Made by a program: the position numbers and the translations under genes. From positions 124,001 to 188,000 of the forward strand of contig JAIXPD010000020.1 of assembly GCA_027486405.1 (NCBI GenBank): 64,000 nt of DNA, written 5' to 3'. The stretch is from Azospirillum sp. GTDB taxonomy: Bacteria; Pseudomonadota; Alphaproteobacteria; Azospirillales; Azospirillaceae. Under the pieces are notes generated by a model. The model saw only the letters and a list, made by a program, of their open reading frames with translations. It did not search any database and was not told the DNA's origin. This document shows positions 11,298 through 18,660 of the stretch, in pieces. Each line of letters opens with the position of its first letter. Position 1 is the first letter of the stretch.

Positions 11298-11540
11298 GGG
11301 CAATCGCTTGAAACATCGTGCGCCCGGGCGGAACAAGATCTGCCACGGATTTCACGGATTTTTCCACGGATTTCACGGAGCTGGTTTCGGAGCCATCCTG
11401 TTTGCAATCTTGCGATAAACCTCGTGACGGGATGCGGGAGGTTGTTGTGGTCGAAAATCCGTGCAATCCCTCATGTCGTCCGTGAAATCCGCGTCCATTC
11501 TTGCTTGCGCAACGAGGATCGCTCGTTCAAGCGATTGGCT
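11298..11540 (-). repeat. Palindromic repeat, copy 2 (inverted orientation)
   Basis: 243 bp. Starts GGGCAATCGCTTGAA and ends TTCAAGCGATTGGCT. Facing CACGGATTT units lie near each end (11343-11380 and around 11454-11500). Its right arm read in reverse complement matches the left arm of copies 3 and 4 (AATCGCTTGAACGAGCGATC), and its centre matches theirs (GTCACGAGGTTTATCGCAAG in reverse complement), so it sits in opposite orientation. The six bases GCGGTG occur just outside both ends (11290-11295 and 11543-11548), a possible but weak target duplication. It fills most of the 489-base gap between the protease and cheZ-like genes, where I see no other gene. Confidence 0.85.
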
Positions 11541-11651
11541 CGGCGGTGTCGGATCGCTTGGCCCGGGGGGCGCTCTCGGGGTAAAGTGGGGGCACAGCCC
11601 ATTGAGATGGGTGGTGTGGTTGGGGTGAAGCGCTTGGGGCGGATGGATGGG

Positions 11652-12635
11652 ATGAGCGGCGGGCCACTCCTGGAACTGACCGAGCAAGATTACTTGCAGA
11701 TGGAAGAGGCGCTGTCGCAATCGGCGCGCGGTCGGGCCTTTCTGCGCATGCGCGACCGGCGCAGCCGCGTGGTGGCCTCCGATGATTTCCAGCGTCTGGT
11801 CGGGCAATTGGAGGGGCAGGTCAACCGTCTGGCCGGTCTGGGGCCGATGGAGGCGGTGGGGATGGTCGGGGCCGGGGGCGACGACCAGCGGTTCCAGCAG
11901 GAATTGACCGCCATCACCCAGGTGGTGCGGGAGGCGCGCAGCGACATCGCCGCCCTGAAGGCGACCGACACCGGATCGAACCGGATCGAAGCCGCGACCA
12001 GCGAGCTGGACGAAATTGTCGCGGCGACGGAACGCGCGACCACCGATATCCTGAACGCGACGGAGAAGATCCAGGAAATCACCATGTCGATCCCGCGCGA
12101 CGATCCCGATCTGGCCGAACAGATCGACGCGATCGAAGCCTGGTGCATCGAGGTGATGACCGCCTGCTCCTTCCAGGACATCACCGGGCAACGCACGACC
12201 AAGGTGGTGAACACGCTGCGCTACATCGAAGAGCGCGTGAACACCATGATCGAGATTTGGGGCGTGGAGCGGCTGGCCGGGGTCGGGTCCGGTGCCGGGC
12301 CGGGGGAGGACGTGACCTCCCACCGCAAGATCGGCGACACCCGGCCCGACGCGCATCTGCTCAACGGGCCGCAATTGGGTGGGCCGGAGGTCAGCCAGGA
12401 CGCCATCGACGCCCTGTTCGACAGCTTTCCCGCCGCGATGGAGCGCGCCGAACCGGCGTTCGAGACATCGCCGCCGCCTCCTCCTCCTCCTCCTCCTCCT
12501 CCTCCGCCCCCTCCACCGCCCCCACCGCCTCCGGCAAAGAAGAAGGCCGCGTTGCCGCCGCCTCCTCCCCCCCCGGAACCGACCGGCGGCGGGACGGAGA
12601 TTTCGCAATCCGACATCGACGCCCTGTTCGCGTGA
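11652..12635 (+). CDS. cheZ: CheZ-like chemotaxis phosphatase with poly-proline tail
   Basis: 327 residues from ATG 11652, which has GGGGCGG 9 bases upstream; in-frame ATGs at 11643 and 11607 are alternatives. The CheZ signature FQDITGQ places the catalytic pair Asp176 and Gln180 at the known spacing of four, in a long helical region (about 80-205). CheZ removes phosphate from CheY-P. The tail is unusual: VSQDAIDALFDSF at about 247-259, then 21 consecutive prolines (274-294), then EISQSDIDALFA as the last 12 residues. The two SQxxIDALF elements resemble the CheY-P-binding N-terminal motif of FliM (SQxEIDALL). A pentapeptide-repeat gene follows after 18 bases. No other che or fli gene is in the window. 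Confidence 0.85.
   Translation: MSGGPLLELTEQDYLQMEEALSQSARGRAFLRMRDRRSRVVASDDFQRLVGQLEGQVNRLAGLGPMEAVGMVGAGGDDQRFQQELTAITQVVREARSDIAALKATDTGSNRIEAATSELDEIVAATERATTDILNATEKIQEITMSIPRDDPDLAEQIDAIEAWCIEVMTACSFQDITGQRTTKVVNTLRYIEERVNTMIEIWGVERLAGVGSGAGPGEDVTSHRKIGDTRPDAHLLNGPQLGGPEVSQDAIDALFDSFPAAMERAEPAFETSPPPPPPPPPPPPPPPPPPPPPAKKKAALPPPPPPPEPTGGGTEISQSDIDALFA
12471..12533 (+). repeat. Poly-proline coding microsatellite in cheZ-like gene
   Basis: 63 bases encode 21 prolines, including nine perfect CCT triplets at 12477-12503 followed by mixed CCG/CCC/CCA codons. A trinucleotide tract changes length by whole codons, so it would vary the tail without breaking the frame. A second run of seven prolines follows at about 12555-12575. 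Confidence 0.95.
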
Positions 12636-12653
12636 CCGTTTGAGTGATCCCTG

Positions 12654-13934
12654 ATGGCGCAAGACGGCAAATCCCGCATCCGATTGTCCCAGGAGCAGCT
12701 CGACCGGGTCTGCGAACGCCACCTCCGTTTTCTGGAAGGGCGTCCGAACGGGGCGCGGGCCAATCTGCCGTTCTTCGATCTGTCGGGGCTGAACCTGTCG
12801 GGGCGCGATCTGACCGGGGCGCACATGTCCGGGGTCATTTTGCGCGACGCCAAGCTGGTGGGCGCGCGGCTGGACCACGCCGATCTGTACGGGGCCGATC
12901 TGCGCGGGGCCAACCTGACCGAAGCCCGCCTGTACCGCACCGACATGCGCGGGGCCAACGTGCGCGGCGCGCAGCTTGACGGGGCGACCATGGTCGAAGT
13001 CGATCTGCGCGACGGCAGCGTCTACAACCGCAGCAGCGACGGTGAGTTGAAGGTCGTCGGCTTCGACCCCGGCCCGGCGGACATGGCGTCGGCCCGGTTG
13101 ACCAACGCCAACATGGCGCGCGCCCGGCTGTCGGGCAGCTTCGCCCAGGCCGCCGACTTCACCAACACCTCGCTGTCGGGGGCGCGGCTGGACCGCACCG
13201 ACCTGCGCGGATCCAACTTCACCGGGGCCGACCTGCGCGGGGCCGACCTCAACGGCTCCGACCTGCGCGGTGCCATCCTGACCGGTGCCCATGTGGACGA
13301 GGTCGGGATGATGCAGGCGATCCGCAGCGACGAGGACGCCCGCCGCGCCGCCCGCGAGGCCCAAGCCGCCGCAGCGCCGGAGCCGGAGCCGGACGAGGAG
13401 GCGGTGGTCGCCGCCGAAATGCCGGCCCTGCCCGCCGAACAGCTCGACACCATGCTGAAGCAGCACATGATCTGGCTGGGTACCAGCGGCAAGCAGGGCA
13501 GCCAACTCGACCTCACCGGCCTCAATCTCGAAGGGGCCGACCTGTCGGGCAAGATCATGACGTTGGCCAAGGGGACCGGGGCCAAGCTGCGCAACGCCCG
13601 CCTGCACGGCGCGCAGCTTCAGGCCGCCCAGTTCGACGGGGCCGATCTGCGGTCCGCCGATCTGCGGTCGGCCGATCTGCGCGGGGTGAAGCTGGACCGC
13701 GCCATCCTGATCGATTGCCAATTGGACCACGCCAATCTTGGCATGCTGCTGATCAGCGCCGGGGCGAAGGTGATGCGCGCGTCGCTGGTGCGGGCGCGTC
13801 TGGCCGGGGCGTCGCTGTTGCAAACCAACATGAAGGGCAGCGACCTGACCATGGCCGACCTGACCGGCTGCGACCGCAGCTCGGTGGTGCTGGACGACGC
13901 CATCCTGGAGGGAACCCGGATGGGGGCGGCCTGA
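12654..13934 (+). CDS. Pentapeptide-repeat protein with two homologous halves
   Basis: 426 residues made largely of A(D/N)LxG-type pentapeptides, which fold as a right-handed quadrilateral beta-helix. Each half opens with a similar helix-plus-linker: HLRFLEGRPNGARANLPFFDLSGLNLSGRDL near residue 23 and HMIWLGTSGKQGSQLDLTGLNLEGADL near residue 270. A charged Ala/Glu-rich linker (about 225-262, with EPEPDEEAVVAAE) joins them. No signal peptide, so cytoplasmic. It starts 18 bases after the cheZ-like stop and is probably co-transcribed. Function is unknown; pairing with a chemotaxis gene suggests a scaffold role, which is inference. Confidence 0.9.
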   Translation: MAQDGKSRIRLSQEQLDRVCERHLRFLEGRPNGARANLPFFDLSGLNLSGRDLTGAHMSGVILRDAKLVGARLDHADLYGADLRGANLTEARLYRTDMRGANVRGAQLDGATMVEVDLRDGSVYNRSSDGELKVVGFDPGPADMASARLTNANMARARLSGSFAQAADFTNTSLSGARLDRTDLRGSNFTGADLRGADLNGSDLRGAILTGAHVDEVGMMQAIRSDEDARRAAREAQAAAAPEPEPDEEAVVAAEMPALPAEQLDTMLKQHMIWLGTSGKQGSQLDLTGLNLEGADLSGKIMTLAKGTGAKLRNARLHGAQLQAAQFDGADLRSADLRSADLRGVKLDRAILIDCQLDHANLGMLLISAGAKVMRASLVRARLAGASLLQTNMKGSDLTMADLTGCDRSSVVLDDAILEGTRMGAA

Positions 13935-14328
13935 AGAGGGTGATCCGTTGTGGCCGTGTCGTCGGCGGATCAACCGGCAGGGGCGTTGCGTTGCGGGTGT
14001 CGAGGTCAAAGACGGCTTTGGTTCAATCGACAGAATTGTCAGACGGCGCGGATTGTTTGTTTTCTCCGCTGTTCCCTTGCATCGGAAGACTATTCCGGAT
14101 GTGCGTTTTCATCCGGGCGGAATACTCTGTTTCAGGGATTTCCCTTTTGAGCGTTCTGGAAGGGTGTGTGTTGTTCTTTGTGGACGTTGTTCTTGATCGG
14201 TGGGATGGTGAAAGATGTTTGGTCTGAACGCCTTAGCTTGACGGGGTGGGGGAGCGGTGGCACGCTTTGACCAAGCGGGGCACACACGCCAACACGTCCC
14301 GCAGCGAACTGGGGGAACGTCAACGGCC
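13935..14328. other. Intergenic region upstream of ihfB, no gene seen
   Basis: 394 bases without a credible coding region on either strand. The part from about 14010 to 14230 is markedly richer in A and T (many TTT and TTG runs) than its neighbours, as expected of a regulatory region for ihfB. I could not identify a promoter with confidence. Confidence 0.6.
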
Positions 14329-14610
14329 ATGACCAAGTCGGAACTGATCCAACGTCTGGCGGAGCGCAATCCGCATCTGTACCAGCGCGACATCGAGAAA
14401 ATCGTCGGCACCATCTTTGATGAGATCAGCGAGGCGCTGGCCCGTGGCGATCGGGTGGAACTGCGCGGATTCGGCGCGTTCTCGATCAAACGGCGCGACG
14501 CGCGCACAGGTCGCAACCCGCGCACCGGGGAATCGGTTGACGTGGGCGAGAAATGCATCCCTTTCTTCAAGACCGGCAAGCAACTGCGGGAACGGCTGAA
14601 CACCGACTGA
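14329..14610 (+). CDS. ihfB: Integration host factor subunit beta
   Basis: 93 residues from ATG 14329, preceded by GGGGGA. Begins [15 protein letters not shown] and carries the HU/IHF signature [21 protein letters not shown], with the conserved Pro of the intercalating beta-arm tip (RNPRTG). IHF is a DNA-bending heterodimer of alpha and beta subunits, needed for sigma-54 promoter activation and recombination. In related bacteria ihfB is often followed by a LapA-like gene and pyrF/trpF, as found here. Confidence 0.95.
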   Translation: MTKSELIQRLAERNPHLYQRDIEKIVGTIFDEISEALARGDRVELRGFGAFSIKRRDARTGRNPRTGESVDVGEKCIPFFKTGKQLRERLNTD

Positions 14611-14658
14611 CCGCTCCCCGCCGGGCTTGGGGAACCGTTATCGCGAGGAATCGTCGCT

Positions 14659-15057
14659 GTGCGTTATCTGTCTTGGATCATCACCCTTCCGATCGCCCTG
14701 GTCGCCGTTCTCTTCGCGGTGTCCAACCGCGAGGGCGTGACCCTGTCGCTCTGGCCGCTGCCCTTCACGCTGGACGCGCCGCTGTATCTGGCCGCGCTGC
14801 TGGCGCTGCTGGCCGGGTTTCTGGCGGGCGGCTTCGTCGTGTGGAACAGCCAGCGTCGTCACCGCCGCCGCGCCCGCCGCGAAAGCAACCGAGTCCTGTT
14901 CCTGGAGCGTGAGGTGAAAGAGGCGCAGGCCCGCGCCTCCGCCGCTGAAAAGCGTCTGGCCGAGCTGTCGCGCCCGGTGTCCGGCCCGCTTGGCGGTTTG
15001 CCGGTGGCCGTGCCGTCGGCAAACGCGCCGACCAACGCGCCGACGACGGTGCACTGA
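14659..15057 (+). CDS. LapA-domain membrane protein (lipopolysaccharide assembly protein A-like)
   Basis: 132 residues from a GTG at 14659. Two transmembrane helices: about 5-23 (WIITLPIALVAVLFAVSN) and about 42-63 (LYLAALLALLAGFLAGGFVVW), the N-R-E/G-x-V-x-L-x-L-x-P motif between them (NREGVTLSLWPLPF), then a basic patch and a coiled-coil stretch (FLEREVKEAQARASAAEKRLAEL). This is the LapA (DUF1049) layout; in enterobacteria LapA with LapB tunes LPS synthesis. It follows ihfB by 48 bases. Confidence 0.85.
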   Translation: MRYLSWIITLPIALVAVLFAVSNREGVTLSLWPLPFTLDAPLYLAALLALLAGFLAGGFVVWNSQRRHRRRARRESNRVLFLEREVKEAQARASAAEKRLAELSRPVSGPLGGLPVAVPSANAPTNAPTTVH

Positions 15058-15171
15058 GCCGACCCGATCCAACCCGATCCGGCTCGGCTCGGCTCCGCCG
15101 CCGCCATCCGTTCATAGGCCGTTCGTTTGCCGGATGGTCCGGCGGGCGTCGTCGTTTCGGGAGCCTTGCCG

Positions 15172-16128
15172 ATGCGGATCATCCCCGGTGCCGAACTCCG
15201 CTCCGTCCTGCATTACCCGATGCTGGTCGAACGGATGCGGCAGACCTTCCGCGCCGGGGTGAACGCGCCGCAACGCCACGAACACCGGGTGGAAACCTAT
15301 GGCAAAAGCGACGCGTCGCTGCTGCTGACCCCGGTCTGGCAGATCAACCAGGCGATCGGCCTGAAAATCGTCACCGTCTTCCCTGACAACGGCGCGCAGG
15401 ATCTGCCCGCCGTTCAAGGCGTTTATCTGCTGATCGACGGCAAGACCGGGGTGCCGCAGGCCATCATCGACGGGCCTGCGCTGACCAAACGGCGGACGGC
15501 GGCGGCCTCGGCCCTGGCGGCTTCCTATCTGGCGCGGCCCGACTCCGAACGGTTGCTGGTGGTCGGCACCGGTGCCCTTGCCCCCGAACTGATCGAAGCC
15601 CACACGGCGACGCGCCGGATCAAGCAGGTGCTGGTCTGGGGGCGCCATCTGGACAAGGCCAGGAAAATCGTCTCCCGCTTCCACCGGCCGAAGTTCAAGA
15701 TCGAGGCGACCGACGATCTGGAAGGGGCGGTGCGCGGCGCGCACATCATCACCTGCGCCACCCCGGCGACGGATCCGATCATCCGGGGGGCGTGGCTGGA
15801 GCCGGGCCAGCATCTCGACCTCATCGGCGGTTCCACCCCGGAGACGCGCGAGGCCGATGACGACTGCATCCGCCGCGCCCGCGTCTTCGTCGACACCCGC
15901 GAAGGAGCCTGCCAGGAAGCGGGCGACATCGTCCAACCCCTGCGCGACGGCGTGCTGACGGCGGACGACATCGCGGGCGACCTGTTCGACCTGACGCGCG
16001 GCGAACGGGCGGGGCGACGCTATTACGACCAGATCACCGTCTTCAAATCGGTCGGCACCGCGCTGGAAGACCTCTGCGCCGCGCAGTTGGCGGTGGAGAT
16101 GGTGTTGCACAACGACTCGATCCGGTGA
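15172..16128 (+). CDS. Ornithine cyclodeaminase / mu-crystallin family protein
   Basis: 318 residues. Rossmann NAD(P)-binding signature at LLVVGTGALAPELIEAHTA, preceded by the family motif KIVTVFPDNGAQDLPAVQGVYLLIDGKTGVPQAIIDGPALTKRRTAAASALAASYLA, which contains the substrate-binding Lys and Arg region. DLIGGSTPETREADDDCIRRARVFVD matches the second conserved block. Family members include ornithine cyclodeaminase, alanine dehydrogenase and ketimine reductase, so the substrate is not settled. GGGAG lies upstream of ATG 15172. It may be co-transcribed with the LapA-like gene (114-base gap). Confidence 0.88.
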   Translation: MRIIPGAELRSVLHYPMLVERMRQTFRAGVNAPQRHEHRVETYGKSDASLLLTPVWQINQAIGLKIVTVFPDNGAQDLPAVQGVYLLIDGKTGVPQAIIDGPALTKRRTAAASALAASYLARPDSERLLVVGTGALAPELIEAHTATRRIKQVLVWGRHLDKARKIVSRFHRPKFKIEATDDLEGAVRGAHIITCATPATDPIIRGAWLEPGQHLDLIGGSTPETREADDDCIRRARVFVDTREGACQEAGDIVQPLRDGVLTADDIAGDLFDLTRGERAGRRYYDQITVFKSVGTALEDLCAAQLAVEMVLHNDSIR

Positions 16129-16152
16129 GGGGGAGGCGTTGGGGATGTTGGG

Positions 16153-16355
16153 TTTTTTGACACAGATGAACACAGATAAACACAGATGGACTTTGATGGC
16201 GGGTTGATGGCTTTGTGAGTGGATGGGTTCGATTGGTATTTGTTGATACAAGAAAAATCTGTCATTTATTGCGAATTTCCACAATAAAAGCCATTTATAT
16301 CAAAAATCATCTTTCTAAATCTGTGTTCATCTGTGTTCATCTGTGTCAAAAAAAA
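16153..16355. repeat. AT-rich palindromic element with CACAGAT units
   Basis: The left arm (16153-16187) begins TTTTTTGACACAGATGAAC and continues with repeated ~10-base CACAGAT(G/A)AA units; the right arm (about 16318-16355) carries the same units in reverse complement, ending GTGTCAAAAAAAAC. The arms are nearly perfect inverted repeats about 35 bases long. The ~130-base centre is strongly AT-rich compared with its surroundings and holds a further ATGGCTTT/AAAGCCAT pair. It fills most of the 366-base gap between the cyclodeaminase-like gene and pyrF. No direct repeats were seen at its borders. I see no ORF in it. Confidence 0.85.
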
Positions 16356-16494
16356 CAGACCCCCGCACCTCAAGCACGCCCCGGCGCACAGCCGATGGTG
16401 ATCCGGCCGTCTCTCCCCCGCACTGGCGCGCGCCGGTTCCGCTTGCTAGGGTGCGGGCCGTTCCGATGACCTTGGTTTTGGGAGGCTCTGCCCC

Positions 16495-17220
16495 ATGATC
16501 CCCGCCGCTTCGCGCGTGTTCTGTTCCATCGACACCACCGAGATCGACGGCGCGCGCCGCTTGGCCGCCCAGGTCAACGGGGTGGTCGGCGGCATCAAGC
16601 TGGGGTTGGAGTTCTTTTCCGCCCAAGGCCCGGCGGGCATCCGCGCGGTGGTGGGGGAGGATGGCCCGCCGCTGTTCCTGGATTTGAAGCTGCACGACAT
16701 CCCCAACACGGTGGGGGCGGGGGTGCGCGCCGCCTTGCCGTTGAAGCCCGCCTTCATGACCATCCACAGCTCCGGCGGTCCGGCGATGATCCGCGCGGCG
16801 GCGGACGCGGCGGCGAGCGCCGGGGCGGACCGCCCGAAGATTCTGGCCGTCACCGTGTTGACCAGCCTGGACGATGGCGATCTGGGCAAGGTCGGGCAAT
16901 CGGTCCCGGTGGCCGATCAGGTGACGCGGTTGGCCTTGCTGGCGCGGGATTCGGGGGCCGACGGCGTTGTCTGCTCCCCGGCGGAGGTCGCGATCCTGCG
17001 CGCCGCCTGCGGGCCGGATTTCATCCTGATGGTTCCGGGCATCCGCCCGGTCTGGGCCGCCGCCAACGATCAGAAGCGGATCATGACGCCCGCCCAGGCG
17101 CTGGCCGCCGGGGCCGATCACCTCGTCATCGGCCGCCCGATCACCGCCAGCGACGATCCCGCCGCCGCCGCCCGCCGCATCGCGGCGGAGATCGCAGAGG
17201 GCGTTGGGGGTGCGGCATGA
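16495..17220 (+). CDS. pyrF: Orotidine 5'-phosphate decarboxylase
   Basis: 241 residues. Converts OMP to UMP, the last step of de novo pyrimidine synthesis. The active-site signature DLKLHDIPNT with its D-K-x-x-D pattern is intact, and phosphate-binding loops are seen at IHSSGG and late at VIGRPITASDDPAAAARRI. A substrate-contact segment MVPGIRP follows FILMV. Length is normal for the bacterial type I enzyme. Its stop overlaps the trpF start (ATGA), so the two are translationally coupled. Confidence 0.96.
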   Translation: MIPAASRVFCSIDTTEIDGARRLAAQVNGVVGGIKLGLEFFSAQGPAGIRAVVGEDGPPLFLDLKLHDIPNTVGAGVRAALPLKPAFMTIHSSGGPAMIRAAADAAASAGADRPKILAVTVLTSLDDGDLGKVGQSVPVADQVTRLALLARDSGADGVVCSPAEVAILRAACGPDFILMVPGIRPVWAAANDQKRIMTPAQALAAGADHLVIGRPITASDDPAAAARRIAAEIAEGVGGAA

Positions 17221-17861
17221 CCGTCGCGGCCAAAATCTGCGGCCTGTCGGAACCCGACACCCTGCGCGCCGCCGTGGCCGGTGGGGCGCGCTATGTCGGT
17301 TTCGTCTTCTACCCGCCCAGCCCGCGCGCGGTCGCCCCGGCGCTGGCGGGGGAATTGGCGCGGCTGGTCCCGACCGGCGTGCGTTCCGTCGGGTTGTTCG
17401 TCGATCCCGACGACGCCTTTCTGGAGCATGTCTTGGGGCAGGTGCCGTTGGACATGATCCAACTGCACGGGTCGGAAAACCCGCGCCGCATCGCCGAGAT
17501 CAAGGCCCGCCACCGCATGCCGGTGATGAAGGCGATCAAGATCGGCGGGCCGGACGATCTGGCGTTCGCCGCCGCCTGCGCCGAGGTCGCCGACCGCCTG
17601 CTGTTCGACGCCAAGCCGCCCAACCGCAGCGACGCCCTGCCCGGCGGCAACGGTGTGGCCTTTGACTGGACGCTGCTGGCCGGTCGCCGTTGGGACAAGC
17701 CGTGGATGCTGTCCGGTGGGTTGACGCCGGAGAATGTGGCCGAGGCGGTGCGCGTCACCGGTGCGGCGGAGGTCGATGTCTCGTCGGGCGTGGAAGACCG
17801 GCCGGGCCACAAGGATGCGGGCTTGATCCGCGCCTTCCTGTCCAACCTGTCGGGGCTGTGA
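17217..17861 (+). CDS. trpF: Phosphoribosylanthranilate isomerase
   Basis: 214 residues, a TIM barrel. AAKICGLSEPDTL carries the catalytic Cys of the KICG motif, VGFVFYPPSPRAV and MIQLHGSEN are conserved strands, LLFDAKPP holds the catalytic Asp, and MLSGGLTPENV plus VDVSSGVEDRPGHKD form the phosphate-binding site. It catalyses the third step of tryptophan synthesis. Coupled to pyrF by a 4-base overlap. The usual followers trpB and trpA are missing; a DUF2165 gene follows by 1 base instead. Confidence 0.96.
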   Translation: MTVAAKICGLSEPDTLRAAVAGGARYVGFVFYPPSPRAVAPALAGELARLVPTGVRSVGLFVDPDDAFLEHVLGQVPLDMIQLHGSENPRRIAEIKARHRMPVMKAIKIGGPDDLAFAAACAEVADRLLFDAKPPNRSDALPGGNGVAFDWTLLAGRRWDKPWMLSGGLTPENVAEAVRVTGAAEVDVSSGVEDRPGHKDAGLIRAFLSNLSGL

Positions 17862-17862
17862 G

Positions 17863-18360
17863 ATGAGCGCCCTCCGGCTGTCGCGCCTGTCGCTGGTGGC
17901 CGGGGTGGCGCTGTTCTTCACTCTGGTGGCCTGGGGCAACATCGCCGATTACGGCAGCAACTTCGCCTTTGTGCAGCATGTGCTGTCGATGGACACCACC
18001 TTTCAAAGCCCGGCGCTGATGGGGCGGGCGATCACCGACCCCACCCTGCACCACGCCGCCTATTGGCTCATCATCGGCTGGCAGATCCTGACGGCGGCGC
18101 TGTGCTGGGCCGGGGTGGGGCGGCTGTGGCGGGCGCGGGGCGCGTCGGCAGCGGCCTATGACACGGCCAAGGGGCTGGCCCTGCTGGGCGTGACCGCCGG
18201 GTTCCTGCTCTACGCCGTCGGGTTCGTCACCGTCGGCGGCGAGTGGTTCGCCATGTGGCAATCCCAGACCTGGAACGGCCAGCGCAGCGCCCATCTGTTC
18301 CTGACCATCCTGGGCGTCGTTCTGCTGCTGCTCGCCCCGCCGGAGACGGACCGGCGGTGA
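17863..18360 (+). CDS. DUF2165 family small integral membrane protein
   Basis: 165 residues with about four transmembrane helices: SLVAGVALFFTLVAWGNI (about 9-26), the AAYWLIIGWQILTAALCW segment (about 64-83), LLGVTAGFLLYAVGF (about 108-122) and a C-terminal LFLTILGVVLLLLAPP. The loop NIADYGSNFAFVQHVLSMDTTF, and WFAMWQSQTWNGQ before the last helix, are hallmarks of DUF2165 (predicted small integral membrane proteins). Function unknown. ATG lies 1 base after the trpF stop, so it is in the same operon. Repeat copy 3 begins only 2 bases after its stop codon. Confidence 0.85.
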   Translation: MSALRLSRLSLVAGVALFFTLVAWGNIADYGSNFAFVQHVLSMDTTFQSPALMGRAITDPTLHHAAYWLIIGWQILTAALCWAGVGRLWRARGASAAAYDTAKGLALLGVTAGFLLYAVGFVTVGGEWFAMWQSQTWNGQRSAHLFLTILGVVLLLLAPPETDRR

Positions 18361-18362
18361 GG

Positions 18363-18605
18363 GGGCAATTGCTTGAACGAGCGATCATCGTCACGCCGGC
18401 AAGGATGGACACGGATTTCACGGACAAAATAAGGGATTGCACGGAGTTCTGACCTCGATCGTCTCAGGCATCCGGTCACGAGGTGTGTCGCAAGCTCGCA
18501 AACAGGATGGCTCTGGGACGCGTTCCGCGAAATCCGTGAGGAAATCCGTGAAATCCGTGTCCATTCTTGTTCCGACCGGGCGCACGATGCTTCAAGCGAT
18601 TGCCC
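18363..18605 (+). repeat. Palindromic repeat, copy 3
   Basis: 243 bp, the same length as copy 2. Starts GGGCAATTGCTTGAACGAGC and ends GCTTCAAGCGATTGCCC. Left inner units: GACACGGATTTCACGGACAA; right inner units: GAAATCCGTGAGGAAATCCG then GTGAAATCCGTGTCC. The asymmetric centre contains GTCACGAGGTGTGTCGCAAG and AACAGGATGGCTCTG, shared with copies 2 and 4. It fills the 300-base gap between the DUF2165 gene and the diguanylate cyclase gene. Confidence 0.87.
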
Positions 18606-18660
18606 GGGCGGCGCTGATCCCCGCATGGTGTTGACCCGCCCTTTCGGCTAGGATGATGGT

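Noticed and set aside
11373-14009. Long minus-strand frame opposite the cheZ-like and pentapeptide genes
   Set aside because: Repetitive composition reflects the pentapeptide and poly-Pro coding strand; no start signal or family.
13950-14227. Small Cys-rich reading frames upstream of ihfB
   Set aside because: No ribosome-binding site, skewed composition and no conserved pattern; the region looks regulatory.
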